A stretch of 64,000 nt of DNA, from contig JAQFVV010000111.1 of assembly GCA_028023455.1 (NCBI GenBank), positions 3,140,443-3,204,442 of the forward strand. Direction: 5' to 3'. The notes beneath the pieces are model-generated. The model was not told the origin of the DNA, searched no databases, and was given only the letters and a program-made list of their open reading frames with translations. This document shows, one piece after another, positions 23,330 to 36,434 of the stretch. The translations under genes were made by a program, and so were the position numbers. Positions within the stretch are counted from its first letter, which is position 1, and each line of letters opens with the position of its first letter. The stretch comes from Epiperipatus broadwayi (taxonomy: Eukaryota; Onychophora; Udeonychophora; Euonychophora; Peripatidae).

Positions 23330-24135
23330 AAAAAAGTATGTGGATGATGTTTTTGTTGGCAGAAATACCAATACCGTAAATTTTCTTGTAGAGAAGTTAA
23401 ATAATTTGAATGGCTTGGCTTGAAATGGACTATTGAAAAAGAACAGGACAAAAGTATTAAGTATTTGTACTTAATTATTACAAAAGATAATAGTATGTTA
23501 AGTTATAAACTAATAATTCTATCATTGCAAAAAATGGAATATATAAATTGTAAATCAAAATTATTAATTATGCATAATATGGTAAGTTTTAGATCTTTTT
23601 TGCTTCATAATGAAAAACCAGTGTGATAAATTAAAAAAAAATATTACTAAATTTGTCAAGGAATTGCTTGAAAGTTAGTTATAAGATGGAATACATTAAC
23701 AATACTTTATGCCAATTTAAAAAGAGTTATAATAGTTTAAAGGAATTGAAGATTGATGGAAAAAATGGATATCTATTCCATTTATTTCAAATGCTCAAGT
23801 AGAATTTTTTAAGGATATATGTAAGGATGTGTTTAATGTTTCATTTTGTGTTATAAATAATGTTAATAAAGTAGTGAATAATTTTTAAAATGCCATATCT
23901 CCTCAAGCAAAAAAGTAATGTTATTTCAAATTTTTGCAGATGTATATTATCATATATAGGTGAATCAAGGTGCAGTATTGAAAAGAGATTAAAGAAGCAT
24001 GAATTGTTATATAAGCATGTGAAAAGTAAAAATAATAGTAATATAATGACTGCTTCAGTTTTCTTTGCTCATGAAAGGACTTGTAAATATAAATTTAAGT
24101 TTGATATTGAAAGTGTTAAGATTCTTTATGAGTAG
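23330..24135 (+). pseudogene. Penelope-like element pseudogene (RT end plus GIY-YIG, copy 2)
   Basis: The order fits a Penelope-like element. First comes Y-V-D-D-V-F-V (23337-23357), the reverse transcriptase motif C with both catalytic Asp. Then a frame from about 23423 has IEKEQDKSIKYL.L.ITKDN, the usual 'h-x-x-E-x-E-x-[DN]-x-x-[IL]-x-[FY]-L-D-[LV]-x-[IV]' block. A decayed linker follows, and finally a GIY-YIG half at 23890-24135 with S-Y-I-G-E-S (residues 21-26) and KRLKKH. The 5' part of the reverse transcriptase (motifs 1-B) is missing left of 23330, where RTE scraps lie. At least three frame changes and several stops occur. Confidence 0.82.
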
Positions 24136-25025
24136 AGAAACTATAATAAAAGAAAAATGAAGAAAGTAATTTTAATAAATAGGAATAAAATGAATTTAGT
24201 TATTAATGCTAACATAAAATTTGGAATTCATGAAATTTGCATTCATAACATTTACTTCTATTTTGTTTTTTGAATTTAACAGTAGTTGAGTCAGATTAAG
24301 GAATTAACCAAAAATACTTCTTCATATTGAAAGACTGTATATAATAGTTTATTACCATGATATTTAATATTTTTATTGTTATTACAGTAGTTTTTTAATT
24401 AACTGACCTTTTATTTGTATTATATGTATATATATTGACAAACATAAAACCTTTTTTACTCCAATCAATAAAACATGCTATATGTAATTCAGATGACCTG
24501 AAACTGGAGCTCAGCATAGCTGTTATTAATATACAAATAAATAATAAATGAAAATAGCTGCAGAAAGGAGTTGTCTGTTCATTGAAAGAAAAAAATTTAA
24601 TTTCTCTTTGAGGTATTAACGGAACAGATCAGTAAAAATTCCTAATACCCACTCCATAAGTTCTTGTCATTGAAGCTGTTATTACTATTTGATTATTAGT
24701 ATGGTTTACAAACATGGATGGATTACTCACCAATATAAATTAGTCAATATATTGAGTTTATTAGCTCTTTACCTCTGAATTTAAAATCAAGAAACATCAT
24801 GGTTTTTTCTCAGATGTATGATAATTTTTTAAGTGAATATAATATCAGTTCAATTTTCATAAATGCAGGGTGAATGCATGCATATCTGAATGGACTTTTT
24901 ATAATATATATTTACAATCATAACAGACAAAATGAAATTAAAACTCTTATTCCGATAGGCTACCAAACAAATCATGGCAGCATCCAGGATACCATTTGAT
25001 TATGGTTTTTATTTATGTATTTACA
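24136..25025. other. No recognisable gene
   Basis: AT-rich DNA, perhaps including the decayed 3' end of the Penelope-like copy. Nothing firm was seen apart from 'gacctgaaactggagctcag' at about 24495, a motif type common in invertebrate repeat ends. Confidence 0.4.
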
Positions 25026-25029
25026 ATTG

Positions 25030-27775
25030 CAAATCACTTTCCAAGTGAAGAAAGATTGCAAGAATTGGAAGGATTAATATTAAATATATCATTGTTGAAC
25101 TTTGTGATGTTAAAAGAAAAAGTAAAGAGAGAATTGATTTAAAAGTATTATAGCACAAATGGGAATAGGATATATTACAAACAAAAATTGGAAAAACAAC
25201 ATTATTGATATTAATTGTATATCAGATAGAGTTGTGAAATTAGTTATTCAACATAATAAAAAATATTAAATGTAGATAATTCAGGTTTACAAGTTCTGTT
25301 TGTGATGAAGAAGTAGAATATTTTTATATGGATGTATAAAAGGATTTTAATCAGATCAAGCTGTATTTTAAAGTTGTCATGGGAAACTGTAATGTTGGAA
25401 TTGACAAACAAATGAAAGATGAAAGTGCTGTGTGTAAATTTGGTTATGGGAATAGAAATGAGACAGACTTTTGTAGTTTTCACAAAGAAAAAACTTTATT
25501 TTATAGAATTTTTCTTTGAAAAAATGTTAAATGGAACTGGATTTGGAAACATCCAAATGAAGGTACTACATAATTGGATACTAGTTTGACTATTAGAGAA
25601 TATGTATTTCAAGGTTTATAATAATGTTCTTAATAAATTCAACACAAGAAATGATGATTAATTAGTGAAATACAAGTAGATAGATAAAAATTATTAAAAA
25701 AAAGACTATTCAGATAATGTTTTTAACCTTCAGAAACATTACAGTGAATTTAAATTAGATTTTGCAAATCATTTTAAAATATTAACAGATTTTCAAGATG
25801 GTTCAGATTTGAACAAAATCAATAATAAGATAACTGATGCATTATTAAGAAATGCAACAAAAGCAATTGATACCAAAAAAAAACAGTAATTTGTAATAAA
25901 AATCACGCATTAAGAAGAATTGAATATCTAGAATATTGTAAAATAATTTGAAAAAGAATTAATAACCATATAAAAATATAATTATGAATTATCAAGGAAA
26001 GCTATAGAAGAGAATTAAAGTATGTAAAAGTGTATTAGTAAAAAACATAACTCTGTAATGAGAAAAAAAGTTGGAATTATTACATGTAATAAAGTTCTGT
26101 AAACAACTATACTGCAATAAAGAACAAGAAAAAACATCCCTATAATTACTACATCATTAACTATACTGCAATAAAGAACAAGAAAAAACATCCCTATAAT
26201 TACTATATCATCTGAATTACCCTAGAAGTTTTAAATGAAAAAAAACTGAAAAATGCAATTAATTTATGAAGAAGAGCAAAACTTCAGGTAATGATGGAAT
26301 TGTTATCGATATCTTAAAAGAATCAGGTGAAGAAATATAAAAATTATTGGCAAAGTTATATACTAAATGTCTAAATAATAAAGATGTACCAGTTTAGTGG
26401 GAAAATGCAGTACTAATGTTATTATTAAAAAAAGGGGGTAAAGAAGATAAATAGAAATTACTGATCTATCAATCTTCCATCAGTTTTATACAAAAATTTT
26501 TACTTACATAATTACAACTTATCTATGGTGAACTTTGGATTTTAACTGACAAAAGAAACAAACTGGATTAGAAAGTCATTTGAGCACAATGGATCACATC
26601 CAAATATTGAGAGAAATCATAAAAAGGACTATCAAATATGATTTGTCAGCATGTTTTAGGTTTGTAGATTATAAAAAGGTTTTGAATTTTATGGGCATTT
26701 TTTTTTAATAATTAAAGCATTGAATCAACAAGACATAATCCCAGAATATTATCATATTTAAAAAAATATTTATAAAAATTCAACAACAATGATTAAATTA
26801 TATAGTGATATTAGAAAGATTAACATTTTTCAAAGTGCATCAATAATAAATGGATTACATAATGATACTAAAAAAATTAAAATTGAGAAGGGTATAAAAT
26901 AAGATGAATTGTATCTCCAAAACATTTTACAGCAGTTTTTCAAGAAGTATTTTGAGGATTAAAATGAGAAGTAAAAGATGTAAATGAAGATTATTTAAGT
27001 TAGCTAGATTTTGAAGATGATGTATTTGTTTTTGCAAATAATGCTTCAGAACATCAGTAAATGTTGCAATAGTTATCAGATAAAAACAAGATAGTAGGTC
27101 TAAAGATAAATGCTAAAAAGACTTAAGTCATGTTCAATGGACTTTTACTAAAGAAAAAAATGACAATGTTGAATTAGACAAAACTAACAATTGCAAATAG
27201 TTTGGTCAGATTACTAATGCAGATAAAATCATAATGGATGAAATTAATCATAGAACTAAACTTAGATAGAATACTTTTGGAAAAATAACTTAATATTAAA
27301 AGGAAATATATTTATGTGCAGAAAAAGATTTTTAATGAACGTGCTTTACTAATTTCTACATATAAATCTGAGATTTGGTTACTTAACAAAAAAGTAATAC
27401 AAACTTCAGACAACTCAACAAAGTATGCAAAAATAATACCTTGAAGTAACAAGAAGAAATTGAAAATGAATGACATGGGTGAGAGAATAAGAAGATATTA
27501 CTGACATCATTAAAAAAATTAAGAGATTGAAATGGAACTGAGTTGAACATATTTCTAGCAGGGATTATGGTATATGACAGTTGAAATATTAAATAGAATT
27601 CCACGAGATTGTTCTAGACTTAGAAAAAGACCACATGTAAGATAGAAGGGTGAAATATAGAAATGTTCTGGGGGGGGGGGGAGTGTAGAAAAGAGAGGTT
27701 AGACATTGGAGAAACTGGATTAAACCTTATGAGCTCTTCCATTCTTCAGTGGAGCAATAATGGCTGAAAACGATG
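25030..27775 (+). pseudogene. RTE-like non-LTR retrotransposon, nearly full-length decayed copy (copy B)
   Basis: An endonuclease part is visible first: SEERLQELE (about 25045), DVKRKSKERIDLK (25108-25146), GIGYITNKNWKNNIIDIN (about 25160-25215), ISDRVVKLVIQHN, VMGNCNVG in place of the usual G-D-F-N (25377-25400), CKFGYGNRNE (25433-25460), and a terminal block like N-x-F-N-T-x-x-D-x-x-L-V (about 25630). The reverse transcriptase follows in the order seen in copy A: KTSGNDGI (26278-26302), a degraded FADD (reading DFEDD, about 27008), TDGN-like and INHRT (27215-27260), and RPHVR near 27630. It ends in AACGATGATGATGA at 27768. It has stops roughly every 20-40 codons and many indels, clearly older than copy A. 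A (G)10 run at about 27671 and a 54-bp tandem duplication (26105/26159) are secondary. Confidence 0.85.
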
Positions 27776-28307
27776 ATGATGAATATCAGAAGGTGTGAAA
27801 ATTTGTGTTGAATTTTTATTAAATGTATGTCATTTTCTTTTTTTAAAAATCCATTTTTATTGCTGCATTGTAATACAATCTAACATAAAATACATTTTGA
27901 TAAATTCTTTAAATTTTTTTACAAAAAAAAAACATAATTATTAAAATTTACAAATGTGAATTTAGCTTTTTTTTTAATGTAAATTAATATTATTTGATAA
28001 AAAATATATATTAATTATATTATACAGACATGAAAACATCATCCACTAATATTTAACGCATCGATTTCTTTTAAAGTTATATCAATTATGCTTTAATAAA
28101 TTCTCAAAAACTTAACGCTAACATCACCATGTTTGCTTAAGAAAATTGCTAAAGAAATATTTGTCCTTGGAGGGTAGCAAGTAAAATACTTTTTTAATTA
28201 GAATTTGAACAACTGTTTATTTTTAGTTTACACGGTATATGATTTAAAAATAAATAAGTAAAATGCTAAACATAGAATCCAAATATGATATATATATATA
28301 TATATCA
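27776..28307. other. No recognisable gene; AT-rich flank of the satellite
   Basis: Contains a small (TA)n tract at 28287-28305 immediately before the first satellite unit. Nothing else could be identified. Confidence 0.5.
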
Positions 28308-30391
28308 TATTGCATTAAATAATGTTTTAGATGACTATTTATTAGTCTGCATTATAGTGACATGTTTATTTCATGTTTAAAGAGGTTTATTTAAACTTCA
28401 TTGTAACAATATTTCATACTCTGTAGTCAAGTTGCAATCTTTAAGTGTCCATATATATTCAATGGATCATTAGTAAGAATGGATTTCCATTCTTGCTATT
28501 AAAAGGTGTGAAGGTTGCCTTGACAGCAGTTAGAGATATTGGTTGCTATATTTACTGTGAATGTTTAGGTGGTTACTGGTTGGAAACTAATTATATCATT
28601 ATCCCAGATTAGCTTTAGGCACTATTTCGCTTATTATTTCTAAATAATACATGGGCAATTTAAAAGTATTGCATTAAATAATGTTTTAGATGACTATTTA
28701 TTAGTCTGTATTATAGTGACATGTTTATTTCATGTTTAAAGAGGTTTATTTAAACTTCATTGTAACAATATTTCATACTCTGTAGTCAAGTTGCAATCTT
28801 TAAGTGTCCATATATATTCAATGGATCATTAGTAAGAATGGATTTCCATTCTTGCTATTAAAAGGTGTGAAGGTTGCCTTGACAGCAGTTAGAGATATTG
28901 GTTGCTATATTTACTGTGAATGTTTAGGTGGTTACTGGTTGGAAACTAATTATATCATTATCCCAGATTAGCTTTAGGCACTATTTCGCTTATTATTTCT
29001 AAATAATACATGGGCAATTTAAAAGTATTGCATTAAGTAATGTTTTAGATGACTATTTATTAGTCTGTATTATAGTGACATGTTTATTTCATGTTTAAAG
29101 AGGTTTATTTAAACTTCATTGTAACAATATTTCATACTCTGTAGTCAAGTTGCAATCTTTAAGTGTCCATATATATTCAATGGATCATTAGTAAGAATGG
29201 ATTTCCATTCTTGCTATTAAAAGGTGTGAAGGTTGCCTTGACAGCAGTTAGAGATATTGGTTGCTATATTTACTGTGAATGTTTAGGTGGTTACTGGTTG
29301 GAAACTAATTATATCATTATCCCAGATTAGCTTTAGGCACTATTTCGCTTATTATTTCTAAATAATACATGGGCAATTTAAAAGTATTGCATTAAATAAT
29401 GTTTTAGATGACTATTTATTAGTCTGTATTATAGTGACATGTTTATTTCATGTTTAAAGAGGTTTATTTAAACTTCATTGTAACAATATTTCATACTCTG
29501 TAGTCAAGTTGCAATCTTTAAGTGTCCATATATATTCAATGGATCATTAGTAAGAATGGATTTCCATTCTTGCTATTAAAAGGTGTGAAGGTTGCCTTGA
29601 CAGCAGTTAGAGATATTGGTTGCTATATTTACTGTGAATGTTTAGGTGGTTACTGGTTGGAAACTAATTATATCATTATCCCAGATTAGCTTTAGGCACT
29701 ATTTCGCTTATTATTTCTAAATAATACATGGGCAATTTAAAAGTATTGCATTAAATAATGTTTTAGATGACTATTTATTAGTCTGCATTATAGTGACATG
29801 TTTATTTCATGTTTAAAGAGGTTTATTTAAACTTCATTGTAACAATATTTCATACTCTGTAGTCAAGTTGCAATCTTTAAGTGTCCATATATATTCAATG
29901 GATCATTAGTAAGAATGGATTTCCATTCTTGCTATTAAAAGGTGTGAAGGTTGCCTTGACAGCAGTTAGAGATATTGGTTGCTATATTTACTGTGAATGT
30001 TTAGGTGGTTACTGGTTGGAAACTAATTATATCATTATCCCAGATTAGCTTTAGGCACTATTTCGCTTATTATTTCTAAATAATACATGGGCAATTTAAA
30101 AGTATTGCATTAAATAATGTTTTAGATGACTATTTATTAGTCTGCATTATAGTGACATGTTTATTTCATGTTTAAAGAGGTTTATTTAAACTTCATTGTA
30201 ACAATATTTCATACTCTGTAGTCAAGTTGCAATCTTTAAGTGTCCATATATATTCAATGGATCATTAGTAAGAATGGATTTCCATTCTTGCTATTAAAAG
30301 GTGTGAAGGTTGCCTTGACAGCAGTTAGAGATATTGGTTGCTATATTTACTGTGAATGTTTAGGTGGTTACTGGTTGGAAAGTAATTATAT
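28308..30391 (+). repeat. Tandem array of a 359-bp unit, 5.8 copies
   Basis: Units begin at 28308, 28667, 29026, 29385, 29744 and 30103 (marker 'tattgcattaaataatg'). Every complete period is exactly 359 bp. The sixth unit stops at about 30391, 289 bp in. Copies are almost identical. Visible variants are 'gtctgC' in units 1, 5 and 6 against 'gtctgT' in units 2, 3 and 4, and 'attaagtaatg' only in unit 3. No frame is open through a unit, so this is satellite-like and non-coding. The frame at 30240-30446 is an accident at the array's right edge. Confidence 0.98.
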
Positions 30392-30572
30392 ATATATAAA
30401 ATACATGCTCACGTATCTGTTAATAATCTTTTTTGCACTTTTGTAATAAGCATTTTAATATAGTGTATAATCTAATTTGATGGATAAAATATATTTAAAA
30501 TTTTTGTCATATATAATAACACAGCAAAAATACATCCACTTTTTCTTGTAAAATATATATATGTTCTACAAT

Positions 30573-30762
30573 AATATCAACAAATTAAAAATCCTTCTCC
30601 TTTTTCTTTTCAAAAACTTTATTAAAAATGACTGTATGAGATAAAAACAGTTGAAACGTTGGAGTTTTGTATTATATAAATGCATATATATGTTCAGTAT
30701 TGAGATAAAAAAATAAAGTTGTTAAAAAATAAAAGGAGAAGGATTTTTAATTTGTTGATATT
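30573..30762. repeat. Inverted pair of repeat tails around a Penelope-like 3' end (copy 2)
   Basis: 30573-30623 is the reverse complement, with mismatches, of 30712-30762. The exact core is 'ggagaaggatttttaatttg' on the right, inverted on the left. Between them 'gttgaaacgttggagttttg' and 'ttcagtattgag' match the repeat tail at 604-717, with the same 'aataaagttg' end. Confidence 0.8.
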
Positions 30763-31284
30763 AAAATTTTTGGTATAATTTTTCTTTTTAAAGTTATATA
30801 CAGTATATATGCACTAATTGTGCACTGAGATTGCATTTGTACAATTACATTTCTATTTATTAGTTAGGTGCATAAAAAATGTAACTTTTATTTCTGTCTT
30901 TCTTTGTTGTCTTGTAGAGTTAGAATGAAGATACTTTTTGAAGTGGATTGCTATTAAATACATATATTGTAACGGAATAAGTATATGTCGTTACATTTCT
31001 TTCAAATAAAAGTGAAAAAAAATATAAAATCATCCTCAAGTAGAAATATATGTATAAATAGAATTTAATAATTTTATTTAAATTAATATATATAATGTAA
31101 AATGGCAAATTAATTATATAATTTAAAATTTAAAATCTAAAAACAAGAATGTTTTGATATAAAAGAATTAAAAAAAAGTTGTTAATTAGTTATTTTAATC
31201 TTAGAATGGAAATGATTTTCTATATTGACATAATAGCAAACAGGCCATTGGGCATAAAGTCACATAAGAAATAAATTTAAAAAA
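30763..31284. other. No recognisable feature
   Basis: AT-rich DNA between repeats. Nothing was seen. Confidence 0.5.
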
Positions 31285-32900
31285 AATACTAGTCCTAAAA
31301 TTTGAGTTCCTGCTCTAAAGAAAGCAAAAAAAAAAAAGCTGACCAATAACAATGGCAATATACACATGGTCCACAAAGAAAAGTCAAGCCAGGTAAGATC
31401 AATCCTGGAAATTGATGATAAGAATTCATAAAGATATAAAAAGAAAACTGCTGACTTTATGTGATTTAAATATATTTATAAGTGTATTGCGGATTTCCAA
31501 AATGTAGGGGTCATGCAATAAATTTACATTTCCATGTTTGCACCAGTTGAGGCAATCTCCAAAGTATGATGGTTCCCAGAAACTGGCCAGCAATGGACTT
31601 GCCTCCACCTAGTACAATATAAAATGGAAAGAACTTTGAATTGTGAGATGCATCAATGACTGCAAAGACAGACTTTGAAAGTATAAACTTTTGTTTTTGA
31701 AAGATGAACATTAATTATATAATACAAACTTTTCAAGTAGTAATTCTAAATGTCATTTAATTTTAAAATAAATCTTTTATCTGACTAAAATTTTAAATTA
31801 TTTATTATATTTTTATATATGTATTTGATATCATTTCCATTCTTGTAATTTTTTTTAAATGTATAATTTAAAATAGGCATAAATGGCTGCATAGATTTGT
31901 AAGATTATGTTAGTTTAAGGTGTGTTAATTTTGAGCTAATTGTTTCATAGTTGAATCAGTGCTGGTGGATGGATTTACAGATGTTTTATGTCAATGTAAT
32001 CTGAGTAGGTGCATTGGATACTCATTCCCTTGTATCGCCTTCACATACAGGGCATAATACCCCATCTAAATGTATGGCCCAAAAGTGTCATCACGATGTC
32101 AATGGTCGTAGATGTATTTCCTATGCCATTGATTTTCTTACTCTCTGGTTGAGACAGTAAGCTGGCAAAGACCAATATTCCCATTTATAGAGCATCTCAC
32201 ATACATATTTCAAATAATTTCATTTTTTTGTATCACCAATTGGGCAGTAGGTCATTTTTGTCTGTTGGTGATATTTATTAATGATCATGGGGAAGATGCC
32301 CATTCCTTCCCACCTAGATTCTTTATTTCTCAAATGATATCATGCTCCAGATGTAAATTCCTGTTAGCATGGTTGTGTTATGCTAATAATCTCACTTGCA
32401 TTGGTCACATCAGTATATCAGTAAGCTAGCATTGGTTTAAATGTGAGATTTTGGTTTAATGTTAAAAGGGATTGGGTTGGTTATATGCATAGTCTATGTA
32501 GCATATTTATGCTTAGTAAAATATTAATATTGTATTAAATGAATTAAATGCTTCCACTGTGCATATAATTTAAATAAAATATATTCACTAGTTAATTTAA
32601 TTCTCAGAAATTTTTTTTTTAATGTGTGTGTTATAATAAAATGTTTTGTTGAATTAATTTTGGCAGTAACTTATTTTATATTTTTTATTAATAATATTTA
32701 AAATTAAAAATTAGAAATGTGAATATATAGTATGATATTTTAAGCTCAACTTCTCCCCAAACTAGTGATTGGGGCTTTTGGTTCAATAAAAGAGTAACCT
32801 CTCCCATGCATATCTGCCTTCTATATAAATTTTCCAGGTTCAAATGGCCTGGTGGTGCCTTGTATGGCAGATTAGGTTCAGAAGATTCTGTTGATCATTA
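31285..32900. repeat. Long interspersed repeat, family X, copy 2
   Basis: Aligns in order and orientation with 4915-5330 plus 6540-7690. This copy is continuous where copy 1 has about 1.2 kb extra, so it gives the better outline of the family (about 1.6 kb). Divergence from copy 1 is considerable. The overlapping (-) frames at 31426-31711 are not conserved in register with copy 1, so coding is not supported. Confidence 0.75.
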
Positions 32901-34060
32901 TAATACATACAATTAAATAAACAGCATGCAGAAATCTATATGAGATAGACCCAGTGCATATTGTTAGCTGAAAATTCAAATATAAAATGTCAATTAGTGT
33001 CCCATATGCTGAGTTTGAAATTCAGACTTTATATTTATGTACTTACAAAATATCGTTGCTGAAAAACATAGCATTTAGGAGGGTGATTAATATTTGAGAA
33101 ATGTATATTGTGACTGTATGTTATTGCACATTGTCTTCATTGAAGATCTCAGACTATGAATTTATGCTCTTCTAAAAAAACAATAAATAATGAAAAGAAG
33201 GGGATAACATTTATTGTGTAGATTGTGCTATGTAAATCTCATGTATTAATATTTTTACTCTATTTAGATAATTATAAGTATAAAATAGATAATGTCTAAG
33301 AACATAAAAGTTGTTACAAAAATATAGTTCTAATATTAAAAGATGTATGCTTTTAGGTTAAAAATTACTGTTTAATTTATTTATACTTGTAGAAAAAGTG
33401 AAAGTTAGACAAAGTTAATTTTATAATTAAAGTTAAAAAATGTTGACAGATAGTTTATGGATGTTAAAGTATAATTATTTAATTCATATTAGAGTAATTA
33501 ATAATTTGGTTAAGTTCTTTTATTTGGTAGAATTTAAAAAATATATATCTCTGAATAAAGCTAATTGATTTATTTAAGTAACATTAAATTGTTTTAAAAA
33601 TATGTAAGTTAGTTATTAAGATAGATTTAATTTAGAAAAATGTAATTTCCTGTATATGGGTATGTGAGAATCAATGTGTATGCAAGTATCTTTGGTTTTA
33701 ATTGCAAACATATTTAATTTTTAGTCATTAAACATTTAAAAATAAATATTTAAATAATTCAGAAGTAAAAGGGTTAAAATCAATCAATAAGAGTTTCTGA
33801 TTAATTTTTAAAAAAGAAAAGGTGATAAAGAATAAAATATTATTTATTGTCTTATTTTATTTATTTATTTTTATTAATTGTATTAATTAATAAAGGTAAG
33901 TTAACCTTTTTTAATTTTAGCTCATTAAGATTATGTGGGTCATAGAATGTAGAGCAAAGTTACATAATTTTGCTAATTAGTTCCACATTTTAATTTATAT
34001 TTTTTAAAATGGAGGTCATGATTATGGGTGTGTGTGTTAATTAATGATGTCTGTCAATAC
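32901..34060. other. No recognisable gene
   Basis: AT-rich DNA without a recognisable domain, RNA gene or repeat. Confidence 0.5.
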
Positions 34061-34063
34061 AGG

Positions 34064-34136
34064 TATAAAAGATGAGGATTGTCAGTGTACTGCACTGCTT
34101 CTGGCTGACCACTGCTGCTATTGATATTTTCAGGTA
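34064..34136 (+). promoter_or_regulatory. Promoter-like patch: TATA box, GC-richer leader, splice-donor-like site (weak)
   Basis: TATAAAAG at 34064-34071 is followed 30 bp later by 'ctgcactgcttctg' and a roughly 50-bp stretch that is about half G+C, very different from its surroundings. That stretch ends at CAG|GTATAC (34131-34139), an acceptable 5' splice donor. A short non-coding first exon is one reading, but no downstream exon or protein could be recognised. Confidence 0.22.
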
Positions 34137-34139
34137 TAC

Positions 34140-35777
34140 TGTAATCTTCTCATCTACTTTGAATAACAGTAATAATTTTCTTTAATCATTTTTTTAATCT
34201 AAGTGTCAATTTGTTATAATTTTGCACTTTGTCAAACTAAAATGCAGTGCTGGACAACATGATAATGTATTATTTGCTTTCATTCAATTTCAATTATAAT
34301 TGTCTAAACAATTACTATCATGCTTCAGAAGAATAATTATTTTATTACAATTCAATTTTATCAATTATACTTTAATAAAAATTATGAAAGAAACCAGGTG
34401 ATATTTTTTTATGTTGATTTACAAAACTGTGCTGGACATTGCACTAATTTGCAAGTCATTATTGTATTTCACCTTCAGGAGAAAAAGGCTGAAGTTAATT
34501 ATATAAAAAAAGCCTGTTGAAAATTTTATTTTGAAGATAAACAGTTATATTAACTGTTATTATCAATTACTTATGCTAAAATGCTCAACTTACGTTAATT
34601 TCAGTAGATATTTATAAAAACTTATAAGTACTAACTTGTCATAATTGATACAGGAGAAGAAATTTATAATTTGCTTTGTTTTATAATTTGTTTTGTTTTC
34701 TTAGTATTTTGCTAAAATATATTTAGAAAAAAATTAAACCAAAGAAATTAGTGGAAAACTCTATTGAGGCAAATATAGTCTAAATATATAAGAATAATTG
34801 ACATTAAGTAAATGCATTATCTTGAATTGTGAACTTTCAAATTTTATAATAATTTTTAAAAAAATTCCTAAAATGATATCTCTAAGTGAATTTAAAAAAA
34901 GAAAGTTAAGAAGAATTTATTATTATTATTTTTATTATTATTATATGTTTTAAAGGAAGGAAAAAAAGGAATTGTTTACTTTCAGTAGAATCGTGGACAA
35001 AATTCAACAGACAACTTTCTTAATTAATTAGTATTCTGTGTTATTAAATGGAGATTCTCAAACAAGCTAGCTTATATGTAACTAGTTTTTTTTTAGAATG
35101 GATCCAGACTTTTACTTATTTAAACAAAATTTTTGTTAAATGTTCTTGTTACTTATTGCTTATTTTAGAAAGTCATATTTGCTCCTATTTTCTTATGAAA
35201 GAAAATGTATGTGATAAGTATGGATGCATCATTCTATAGATAATTTGCCAAGGACATCATGCTCTTGACAATCTGTTCACTATGGAAAGAATTCTGCTAA
35301 AGAATTGAGGTGTTTTTTTTAAAAAAAATATTTTTTTAATATTTTATATATTGCTATTACCATGCCAAGGTAATTTTTTTGTTTTTCTTTAAAATATTTA
35401 TAACATAATATGTTGGTATTCCTACAATATGAAAAGGTAAATGACATATGTTTTATATTCATTGGTTTAAGGTAAATTTTATAATGCCTTTTTGGTCAAA
35501 ATAGAGATACTTACCTCTTACATTTCTTTTAATAGTGTTTATAAGTGTTTCATTTATTTATGGGTAAACAGCTGGTGTATGTTTATCAGAAGCTCACAAT
35601 AGTTTATAATTTTTATGATATAATAATTTTATGATTAAGTTTTAATATAACTAAGTGTTTACTAGTCATATATATATTAATATTTACCTTTGCTATTATG
35701 TCCACTTCATCTTTATAAATTTTTATATTGTTCATTGTGTGTATTCCTTATTCAGTGCAGAATTTTATTGTGCTATT
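34140..35777. other. No recognisable gene
   Basis: AT-rich sequence with chance frames only (34320-34520, 35048-35239, 35655-35849), none with a domain. Confidence 0.5.
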
Positions 35778-36434
35778 TTAAAATATTTTAGTCATTTGAC
35801 TCACAGTAAACTTGTTGGTTTCAGACAGTTTAACATATGTAATTTTTAGCATGAATATCAATTTGTCTAGTTTATGAGTGATAATTTTGTTATCTTGCCA
35901 TTGCTTAGTCTTGGATTTATGCCTCTCAGCATTAGAATTTATTAAATATTGCTTTACTGATTGTGCTTTGTGGAATAGAATGCACTCTCCCCATTGTTTC
36001 ACATTTGTATTCCATAAGAGAATAGTGTTTTATATTTTAGGATTATTTTCATGTTTAGCTAAGGTAGCTAGATTCCATAAGAGGATCATTTCATAGTATG
36101 TATTCCATTTTTTCCTATGTGTCAAGACCATGTCCACACATGTATTTTTGCCTAAGATAAAGGTTTTGGAATCTACCATGCTATTTTATTCGTGTAGTTT
36201 TGCTCTGAGGAGCCTGTCTTTATTAATGTATCCCTCATGATGTCGTTAATTATTTTCCACCATCGAAGGTGAAGTATTTGTGTTTTTAAGAATTATAAGG
36301 CATGATAAGATAGATGTTGAAGTATTTAGTTTATCAAGGGGCACTTTGTCATTAATAGTGCTTCTGTTAAGTGAAACAGTGTCTGTATTGTGCTCCTGTG
36401 CCTTGCCAGCAGTTAACAAGTAAACCAATAACAT
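35778..36434 (-). other. Possible decayed coding remnant, unidentified (- strand)
   Basis: Two (-) frames, 36434-36246 and 36002-35778, are rich in charged and polar residues rather than the Phe/Ile/Leu bias of chance frames here (for example SNAERHKSKTKQWQDNK). The stretch between them is also fairly open when frames are changed. No motif links it to a known family. Confidence 0.25.

Noticed and set aside
23084-23371. (-) strand 95-codon frame
   Set aside because: Its start is antisense to the Penelope Y-V-D-D motif and its end overlaps an RTE scrap; no coherent protein.
28308-30391. CRISPR-like array, or the fly 359-bp satellite
   Set aside because: Units are 359 bp with no unique spacers, in an animal-type genome. 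The length equals that of a known fly satellite, but there was no evidence of sequence relation, so I treat it as coincidence.
30240-30446. 68-codon frame at the satellite edge
   Set aside because: Not open in the other units of the array, so it is an edge effect.
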